Assembly: GCF_958295425.1 (NCBI RefSeq)
Contig: NC_081154.1
Coordinates: 13,409,938-13,473,937, forward strand
Length of the DNA: 64,000 bases
Source: Solea solea
Lineage: Eukaryota > Chordata > Actinopteri > Pleuronectiformes > Soleidae
Reading direction: 5' to 3'
In this document: one piece after another, positions 38,301 to 48,989 of the stretch
Position numbering within the stretch: the first letter of the stretch is position 1
How the letters are laid out: the number at the start of each line of letters is the position of its first letter
Made by a program: the position numbers and the translations under genes
Notes under the pieces: generated by a model
What the model was told of the DNA's origin: nothing
Seen by the model: the letters and a program-made list of their open reading frames with translations, nothing else
Databases searched by the model: none

Positions 38301-41300
38301 GGTCTTGGGTCCAGTTCTGTCCGGCTTGGGTCATGGATCCTTAAGGTAAAAGTAATCTTAAGTATAAAGTATGCAAGAAATAATACAAGTTCATAATATA
38401 TGAAAGGACATACTTGAAGACATCCTGTAGAGACATAACATCATGGGCTTGGGTCCAGTTCGGTCCGGCTTGGGTCCAGTTCGGTCCAGCTTGGGTCATG
38501 GATCCTTAAGGTAAAAGTAATCTTAAGTATAAAGTATGCAAGAAATAACACAAGTTCATAATATATGAAAGGACATACTTGAAGACATCCTGTAGAAACA
38601 TAACATCATCATGGGCTTGGGTCCAGTTCAGTCCGGCTTGAGTCATGTATCCTAAAAGGAAAAGGAAAAGTAATGTTGAGTATAAAGTATGCAAGAAATA
38701 ATACAAGTTCATAATATATGAAAGGTCGTACTTGAAGACATCCTGTAGAAACGTAACATCATGGGCTTGGGTCCAGTTCGGTCCGGCTTGGGTCATGGAT
38801 CCTTAAGATAAAAGTAATCTTAAGTATAAAGTATGCAAGAAATAACACAAGTTCATAATATATGAAAGGACATACTTAAAGACATCCTGTAGAAACATAA
38901 CATCATGGGCTTGGGTCCAGTTCAGTCCGGCTTGGGTCCAGTTCGGTCCGGCTTGGGTCATGGATCCTTATGATAAAAGTAATCTTAAGTATAAAGTATG
39001 CAAGAAATAATACAAGTTCATAATATGAAAGGACATACCAGAAGACGTCCTGTAGAAACATATCATGGGCTTGGGTCCGGCTTGGGTCATGGATCCTTAA
39101 CGTAAAAGTAATCGTAAGTATAAAGTATGCAAGGAATAATACAAGTTCATAATATATGAAAGGTTGTACTTGAAGACATCCTGTAGAAACGTAACATCAT
39201 GGGCTTGGGTCCAGTTCCGTCCAGCTTGGGTCCTAAAGGTAAACGGAGAAGTAATGTCAAGTTTTAAGTATGCAAGGAATAAAACAAGTTCATAAAATAT
39301 GAGAGGACATACCTGAAGACATCCCGTGGCAAAGCATTATCATGGTTCGGTCCGGTCCAGCTTGGCCCGTAATCTTCGGCTCGGCTCTCCAGGTTGCAGC
39401 TTCTGGTCCATGGTGTCCTACGTCCATCTCCCTGGTGGCACAGGAAAAGGAACCAACTGCTGCCTCCCATCACCATTGGGCTTGTGTGTTCAGCACCTAT
39501 TCATCCAAAAAGTACAATTAGATATTTCTTTTGCACTCCTTTGTGGTATATCAAATATTAAGTAGCTCACCTGTTCCAAGTTTGAGGGCCAATCTTACCA
39601 CAGCAGCCTGGGTCTGGATCCACAGCCTGGGCTCCATCTCTCCTCCTGCCTACCCTGTTCCTACACTGCCATGTCTCTAAACGCCAAGTTCCACAAGTGG
39701 AAACAATAGAATCTTTGGATTTACGATACTGCTTTTTTATACTGATTGGGATAAGGGATTAAGTTATGCAGAGGCTCTTTGTAGATTAATTTAAGAAGTA
39801 TTAGTATGCATTATGAATCCTAAAGCAAGATTGTTATCAGATTCAATTTCTGCAAAACAGCTAATCATTGTGCTGCAAAGTAATTTTAATTTGGAAGCTA
39901 TACTGATAATACTGGAGGAAAAGCCCTCGGGCCTAGTATGCCCTGAATGTCCCTTTACATTTTTCACCCATGTGTTTGTCTGCGTACCACCTTAAGTTTT
40001 CCCTTACGGTTGCCTGGTCATTTCAAATGTAAAAGGTGTGTCACCCATCAGTTTCCCAAAATCCTAGACTCTCCTAGAATCCTAAACTATTATAGCTGGT
40101 TATAAAAAACACAGCACTTAAACTGCCCTCACTGCTCCAACCCTTTGACCACTACTTGACTAAATGAATCCCATTTGTTGTCCTCTGTGTCATTCCCCCT
40201 TTATGCCACCTTTCACTCACTGCTGCTGCTGGCAAAAGGGAGCAGTTTCCTAATCCAGCATGACTTCACGTCTTCAGTAAGATGTGTCATTATACCACAC
40301 AAAACATCGAACTTGAAATGCTCTATATTAAAACATGTTTATCAGTTACTTAGTTTGGGGACAAAAAACAAAAGCATGCAGGAGCAGATTCACAAAACTA
40401 GATGGATCCTTGTCTAGTTTTGGAAAGTGAACCATCATGGCTGACGCAAGAACCAGTAAGGGTTTAATGATTAGATTTCCTTGACACAGAGAGAAGAAGG
40501 GTAAGGAGAAAAGTCTCCTTAGAGTCGACTCAGTTGACCTTGTTCTCTGTAGTGTTAAGGAGGCCCAGCTCATTAAATCCTTACTGATTTCTAAAGAGAA
40601 AAATATGCAGGAAAAAAACAAAACAAGCTTCAGACCTTTGGAGGAGCTTAAACTCACATACCAAGTCAGTCTGTAACAAGACTAAAGGTGACATACTGTC
40701 AAATTAAATTACTTCTAGTGAGACATGATTAAGATTTGGACCGGTTGTACAACCCAGTCCTAATACAGAACTTCTAGTGAGATGTGTTAAAGATTTAGAC
40801 AAATTAGGACTAAGCATTTCAAGTTGTCTGCTTTGTGTATGTATGACGACACATCTTACCTCAGACATGAAGTCATGCTGGATCAGGAAACTGCTCTCCT
40901 TCGCCAACAGCAGCGAGTGATGAAAAACTGCATAAAAAGAAAATAAAAACAGGGAACAACGTTAGATTAGCAACAAAGTGAGCTACTCAATCTGTCAGAA
41001 ATCAGATTAACGTGTAAAGCTAATGGACAATTAACAAACCGCTCCATTTCCTGGGTCCAGGGACGCATGGGTGTTCACATGCAAACAAAAAGACAAAGCA
41101 TTAGTCTACAGGTCCTCCAGGTGACAAAGGAAAACAAAGTTACAATTAAATGAATGCATGCTAAAGGCCACTTGCTCAACAGTCTCTCCAAAACTAAGCC
41201 CTGGTTCTGTCCTACATCTACTTCAAGATGATGTCTCTGAAATTCAGCCCACAGTATAATGTTAATACGTCAAGTTTGTCAAAAGCAGGCAACTAAAAAT

Positions 41301-41377
41301 TACATTGTAAAATCTGGTGAAGGACACCAAGATTCATGATCATGAGTGCCCAACAATAAATGGATTGAAAATTATTA

Positions 41378-41417
<40 letters not shown>

Positions 41418-42217
41418 TACTATTAGTCCATTATATAATAAATAAAAATATATATCTATGGTAACCTATATTATGTTGCAATTGTCTCTGCCAAATGTGC
41501 TTCCTCTCAGAGAGTCAACGCGCCTCTATGCTAGTTTGAACAATTCCAGTCATTCCTGAAACTGTCCAAAAATATTCCTACATCACTGATGCTGCGATAT
41601 CAGTGACACTTTCATAAACGAATAACACGTACTTTGCAGGGGTGGGATAAATTCCCCTGCTGGGAGGCCTCCCAACATAACACGCAAAAATAAAACCTCA
41701 TCGGAGGTAAACTAACCAGAAATTATCTGAATCTCCAGTTGGAAGTGGTTTTGGCAAAGACAGGCAATTTAACCTTTAAAAATATATATTTTAAACCAAA
41801 ATTTAGGCAATTGATTTACACAAACCATTGTGGTCGATGCAGAAAATTTGACATCATGCATTTTTTTTTACATTTATTAAAGCTGGTGATTTCCATTTAA
41901 CATTTGAATATTTAAGTGGGCATAACCGCCCACCATGTGACTAAGTTCTATTCCATGTTTGTATGAATGTGCCAAGTCAAATGACAATACTGACTGTAAA
42001 TACAGTATCCATGGGCTGAATAACACTTTATAAGCTAAAACACTCTGCACTATTTGATCAAGTACAATAAAAGCTGCAAAAAACAGCCGAGTACAAATAA
42101 ACTGAACTCTTAAATTAGACTAATGTGGAAAATTATTTCTATTTTGCATAACCAACAACATCCAACAGATAAACTTATAATTTTAAGAGTGAGATAAGAT
42201 CAACTAAATCCATTTTA

Positions 42218-42256
<39 letters not shown>

Positions 42257-45200
42257 ACAGTTTCCTCCAGCAAATCATTAAAGCCTCCCACGTTATTTAA
42301 ACCCCTGACTTTCTTCTTAGGCTGCATTTGTGACCCTGACTTCAATTTCCTAGAGAGAAAGGGTTAGACAGAAAGATGCAAAGACAGTATCACACATAAG
42401 TGAAGGAAATATGACTTACCGGAGAAGGTAGCTATACGACAGACTGAGATGGTGATTAAATAGTGCTATAGAACTGTAAAGCAAGGCTAGATTACACTAC
42501 ACTGAATACACTGAATACACTGAATTCACAAATAGACCGTTGAACTTAATTTACGTCCTATACATATTTGTGAATTGAAATCAATTAACTTGCTATAGAT
42601 TTGTGGATTTATTACTCAACTGCCAGCTTTCATGTTAGGTGCTGCTTAATATTATAACAATTTCTGTTTGCTCCAATAAAGCCTCTTTGAAATCAAATTG
42701 CACTTTATTGGACCAAGACAAGAAATGCATTCACACAAGAGAACCATCAGAGATAAAGAGGGAAAATAAAATGCCTAGAGTTTGGATTTTAGACCGACGG
42801 ATGTACGCAAGTTGAGACCGACACGGGAAAAAATGCCGACGTGAAAATTAATGCAATCCTTTTAAAATTAGACAGCTGTGTTGGACAAAATGTTTATCTT
42901 GGTTGGAGGAGCTGAAATAGAAATGTAAAACCATAACCCAAAAAACTGTTTATGAAGATCCACCATGACCCTTTGTTTAGTAATACACCAGGAAATAAAG
43001 AAATGCTGAACTCATGTTGACATGACCACAGATTTGACCCGGGTTTTGTAAAAGTATAGTTTTATAGACTGCCGAGGTGAGTGTAGGAGCAGACTGAGGT
43101 TTGGTTTGTTTGGTGCATTTGAAGTTTTAAAAGTTGTAGTTTTGTTTTACCCTTTGCTCTGTTTTTAGTTTAAACCCCTGTTGATTTGATGAAAGACACT
43201 CCAAAAATAAAAATGTAATCAATGACACGGCGGCCATTCAGAAAAAATATAAAAGTGACTCTTACCTTATGTAGACACACCTGAAATGAAAAGGCAGTAG
43301 GGGCACGGCGGCCAAGGAAAGCGCGACGTGAGGGCACGGCGGCCCAGGAAAGCTGGAAGTGACGGCACGGCGGCCCAGGAAAGCGCGGTGAGGAAAGACG
43401 AAAGTGAGGGCACGGCAGCCACCCAGGATAAAAAACTTTGACCTTACTGTTTGACGCTTCAAAACGATCGATCTGAAAGACACAAAAGAAAAAGTTTGGT
43501 CAGTCTCAAGCCCCAGATGTTTTCATGCTTCAGCAATGGTGTTCATTACTATATCTAAAGGTTGAAAAATATAGTATGTCCTGGTATACAATAAACTTGA
43601 CTGATTGACTCCATAAGCTCATGAACTGAGGATACATTCCAGCCACAAGGCTAACAGTGTCAGATTCTTTCAACGTGGTTTGTAAATACAAAAGAAAATA
43701 TCATTTCTAATGAATCATTTCAGAAACAAGCATGTTTCAAAAGTGCAGAAATATACTACAAGTTTTGTTTAAATATATAATGTTAATTTTAGACTCTTTT
43801 GCTTCAGAGAAAATTAAGCCGAACAAAAACAAAAACTAAGTTGGAAAAAGTGGAATTGATGGTGATACTTAGAGTTTTCTCGTCATTTAAACACTGCTTT
43901 CCTTCCCTCCATTTCTCGTGACAAATCACATCCTGGCTACATGAATGAAATTCATGACTTGTACTATGAACCTATGAAAAATGTGTAGGTGGATGATAAA
44001 TGGTGATTAAGATAAAGAGGGGTAATGACTTGGGTTGATTAACATGGGTTAGGCTTTCTTGGAGTAGGAGCATTGACATAGGTGGGTTTTTGGCACACTC
44101 CCAGGGCAGCAAGACTGAAATATTGCCCTGACTTCTGTGAGTTGGTCATTTCTGGTGCTTTGACATCAGCCTTCCAAGCTAGAGTTGGACAAACTTTAGC
44201 CAGCAATTTTAAGTATGATTATTTTTATCACCTGCTCTGTGACAGCTTTGGTTGATTAGGCACAAATTAGTCAATGCACAGCAGATTATTAGCAGCAGCA
44301 GTTAAGAAAATCGCTAAATTATCCAAGTTGATGGGAACAGTTTTATGCTACTTAAACACCAGTAATCAGATGTAGATACAACATTTTACCACAGTGTGAT
44401 GGTAATTTACTAAGCTATTTTGCAGATTTCATACAGCTGTAATTAAAAAAAACAAAAACATCCCACACATTTGCTTTTAATCTTTATTTATAGGGTTTAG
44501 CACATTACTCCATGAACATTCAATTAAACATGGAAACATGTTATGAAATACATTTTCATAAAACAGCAGCAAAAGGTTACATAAAATATTTTAAGTCCTT
44601 TCAGGTAAAATAATGGTATAGATTTTAATAAACTATTTCATATTAAATACGTGTACTTGAAATATTTAATACCATATTAGCCTCTATATTTTAGATATAG
44701 TGCCATTTACATGCCATGAGGACAGTTAGTTTTTTTAATTTTTTTAAAGCTAATGAGCTGATTTGTTTTGTATTTACAAATCAGCATTTGTTAAATATTT
44801 ATTTGTGGCAGGGAGTTAATTGTCTAGTTAAGCTCACTCACCTGTTCTCAGATAAGTCTCAGGTCTTTGTTGAGTCCGGATGAGCTCGACCACATCTCCG
44901 ATGTCTGTGATTTAAAAAGAAAACAAATTAAAGACAAACTAAATAAATGATATTGCCGAATACATTTAAATACACAGGATTTTCCTTTGCTGAACTCCAT
45001 GAACTTATTCATTTAAAACATGGAAACATCGAAAACATGTTATGACATAAATTTATGAAATAAATAAAAATGTACCTTTCTGGTTAAATCTTGATTCTGG
45101 ACCAGGTCGATACGCCGTCTTCACCGTTTAAATCCGTGCTAACAGTTAAAACACTTGAGAGTGTTACAGTATGCTAATGGAGACTTCGGTGCGCCTGACG

Positions 45201-46641
45201 TCACACACCGCATTTGCGCCACGCGCGACTTTTAAAAACCAAAAGCTTCCCTTTGCCAGAAACGTTTGCTGACGGAAGTGAAGTGTAAACGCTGCTAAGG
45301 TTCGTGTTTGTGGCTCGTCTTTGCTTCTGTGGCTGAAGGATGCTCTGATTCTGAAGACGTTCTGAAGGCACCGAACCAACGTGGTGTCTGAGGAGCAGCG
45401 TGATGAGAAGGAGCTGCGCGTGCACACCTGATATGCACTTTGTCATCAGCTGATTGCGGGCACCTGCGCGTTTATCCGTGAGGCCACGCCCCCACGTCGC
45501 GACACACGACAGCTGTAGAAGGTAAGTCGCTAATGCTAGTTAGCCTTAGCTAGTGGGGCTAATTGTTATCTCTATTATGAGTGAACAGTTAGCTAAAGTC
45601 ACCTTAAATAAAAAGATAAAACATACCCATTTAGTTAGTGTTTGTAATTTTGTCTTCAAGTATAAACGTAGTCGTGATCCAACACATACTAGCAATGATT
45701 ATGAAATATGATAATCATGATGTTTTTTAAAATCTAATATTCCAACTGAGACTGAGTGAAGATAGATTCAAAACTGTTCACCAGTCAAATGCACAACTGA
45801 AGGTAATTACATAAAGAAAGAAAATAAGTTAGAGCAGATTGTGTCAGTTAAAGACTGTACATGTGTAAACAAATATGAAAGGAAAGTTGTATGATCACTG
45901 CGTGAGCTAAATGAGATGTTTATGTAATTCTCTTTAACCTAAAGTGCTTGTAAATGCAGGGGGAAAAAAAGACATTTCACTCTCAGCTGGTTTCTGTTTG
46001 TGTATTGCAGGTGGTTTTATGAGATTGAGATCCAGCTGCACTGCCGACCACATCCTGCTCTGTGTGGCTGGCAACAGGGAGGCGTGCAACCATTTAGACA
46101 TGAAATTGCATTTGCATTACTTAAGTAGCTGGCATTAAGTTTGATAACTATATTAAGATAATATTTAATACCATCAAACACCAACCAAAGGACAGACCTG
46201 TAGCCAACGCTGATTTAAACCCAGACTCTCTTCCACCAGTCTGTGCCATGATGAACCACTTGTGGACTCCATCGTCAGTATAGTGCGAGATAGCAGTAGC
46301 ATCCCACATTATTATCTGCCTCCTGCTGTCAAGAAAAGCTGCATCTGAGATCACCTGCTGTGACTTTGTCAACTAAGCAATGCGATGCCAAAATGCAGCA
46401 CCTCAGTGTCCGGACGACTTGGAGGTTTGGGGAGGTCAGCCATGTTAGAAATGGAACAGCAGCAGAAAACCTGGCACAGAGAAAGACACAGGAAACAGCA
46501 TGTGTGATGTGAAGAGGAGGCTTGGACAGAAGCCGTGAAGAACCATACGACTCAGAGTGCTTGTTTATATTTGCTGCTGACTTTTATCAAGTGACATCTG
46601 AGATTATTTATGAATTTCTTGCTCTGAAACTTTTATGCTCA

Positions 46642-46687
<46 letters not shown>

Positions 46688-46688
46688 A

Positions 46689-46735
<47 letters not shown>

Positions 46736-48956
46736 ACTATCTATCTTTCTATCTGTCTATCTATCACATTAAATTTTGTTCTTTCAACTTTAAAAAGGAC
46801 TTTTAACTGTGCCTGATGTCTATTTATGTGTATGTTTACATGTGTGCATTTGAAGAGATAGATTAAAACAATTAGACTTATACATATAATTATAGACTAT
46901 ATATTGTTGATGTGTCAAATGAGGGAAGAAATTAGTTGTTTAAATGTCAAAAAGCTGCTTTCCATTTTCTCACGGAAGGTGTCTTTCTGAATGTGACCTT
47001 AAGATGAAGTATACGGTCTGAGCCTTTTTAAAAAGTAATTGGACTGAGGCATGTGATGATTCACAACTACTTAATCTTTAAACTCTGCCTTTATCCGCCT
47101 GAAAAATGCCGTCTTTTTAGATCCGTTCATTAAAGTGTTGAGGGATAACAGCACGAGGCCAATTAAGGCCGTTTAATGGCTATCACTTCACTCAGCACAG
47201 CCTGCGTTCGCTTTTGAGAAGGTGCAGTGTCACATGAATATACCAGGTCAAACGTTTCACTGAGACAAAGCACTTCATAGGAATCGTGACAATTATTCCA
47301 AGGGGTTTGGGTAATAAAACAAAGAAGAAGGCAAATGTATGTTTCACAAATTTAATCAGCGAGGAAATTCAAAGTGCTTTAAATATAGTAAACAAAGAGG
47401 AACACAGTTTTCCTACATTTAATACATTTTAGAGTGAGCATAGCATAGTTGTAAAATTAATTATCAATAATATAATATTTCTCTGTTATCACAAAGTTAA
47501 TAAGTAAAGCCCTTATAAGTAAAGCCCTTAAGTGGTAGAAAAAAAAAGTGGTAGACGATGAGTGAGTAAATAAGTAAAACACTGTATATTTTTATGTAGC
47601 TGTGACATTTTTTTCTCATTGCGTCAGTTTCTTGCACAGTGTTATCGAGCATCATAAAGTAACGAGTTGGTTGGATGAAACAGCTCTTAAACCCTTGACA
47701 ATTTCATTTGTTTCCTGTTATTGCAACTAGAGGCCTGTAGCTTTATGTTCCTTCACATATTAACACAGTTCAATAGGCTGCTGACTGACAATGCAAACAG
47801 CAACATTGTTTTCTATATCGCTCTCTTCAAACACAGGGATTCAAAAGTGATGTAACTTTGGAAAATCTCAGCTGCTCTTACGTGCAGTTTCACAGTTACC
47901 TCCACTGCTGTTACTCGTTGGCTGCTCCAGCTACAAAGTGAAGTCGACACGTCATTATTCTGTTATCAGATTAGTGCTGCAGGGCAGTGGGAACATGGAA
48001 CAAGGCCTGCTGGTGGTCTGCTCGCCTCCGATTAATGGCTCTGAACATGATTTAATTGCATTGTGCAGCCAGCAGTCTAGTAATAATGATGACATTCAGA
48101 GTATATGGGATGGAAAAAGATGTTTTTCTGTACAGACAAATGTAAGATGAGTAATTATATCTAAAGTAATGGACTGTGGAGTTTTCTCTCCAATCTATGT
48201 CTGAGGAAACTTTTTAAAATCACCGTGGTGGACTAAATGATGGATGTTATTGTGTTAAATGGAAAACGGTTCATATAAAAGGAAAATGTATTGCCACTTG
48301 AGCTCAATAACAATTTTGTATTTTCATACTTTCTATAGAAGATGTTTGTAACTTCAGAGATGCTCATGTTAAATTGTCATTTTATTAAAGCACTGTTTCC
48401 TTTCCTAATGTTTTTGTGCATTACTGCAAACATTGCTTTACTTTCAAGTACATTTTGGACTGCAGCATTAAAATATGTTAACAAATTGATCCAAACACTG
48501 AAAACAGTGGTTTATTTCTGGTTTAACACACACTACTCTTTGCTTTGGTCTTTTTGTGGAATTTTTTGGACAACAAAACAACAATGTCCTATGTTTCCCA
48601 CCTTCCAGACGGTTTGCAAACAGATGCTATTGCTGTGTGATGTAGAATCGACCGTGTTCATTCATACATTATTCCAGAAGTGCTAAAAATCCGTCCAACA
48701 AGATATACGGCAGCGTGACAGTTGCATAGTTGCATACCAGGAGTTCTTTTAGAGTCGGCTGCTGCTGTAGAACAAAACAAACCCAAGCCTTGACGTTTGA
48801 CACTATTAGGGAGTGTTATCGGGTAAAGAGTCCAAGTCATGTTTTCCTGAAAGCTGTGAGCGTTTTTTTGTTTTCTTTATCAGGGAGCATGGCTTACATC
48901 TGCATCATGTCTTGATTTCCTGCTCTCTGAATCATGCCAGTCCCAGCACACAGACA

Positions 48957-48989
<33 letters not shown>

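Larger units (their letters stand above)
37797..45420 (-). ncRNA. Proposed nested antisense transcription unit in kcnma1 intron 1
   Basis: Inference only. Starting from a CpG-rich block at about 45.2-45.4 kb, the - strand shows a run of paired splice signals. They are a donor near 45074 (CAGAAAG/GTACAT) and exon-like segments at 44842-44904, about 43265-43474, 42420-42473, 40860-40927, a segment ending at 39571 (GAACAG/GTGAGC) and 39313-39431. The mini-exon array and 37797-38047 follow. Several segments have open but mutually inconsistent frames, and none matches a protein I know. It could be a long non-coding RNA or a young, lineage-specific coding gene. Confidence 0.35.

Noticed and set aside
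38131..39431. CRISPR-like repeat array
   Set aside because: Units have no unique spacers, the spacing is 129-165 bp and the whole unit repeats; the genome is clearly eukaryotic.
46011..46380. Protein-coding second exon of the + strand nested transcript
   Set aside because: Frames after the acceptor at 46010 close within about 45 codons; coding potential is not supported.
48342..48686. 114-codon + strand open frame
   Set aside because: Hydrophobic residues come from T-rich sequence; no family, no start context and no flanking signals.
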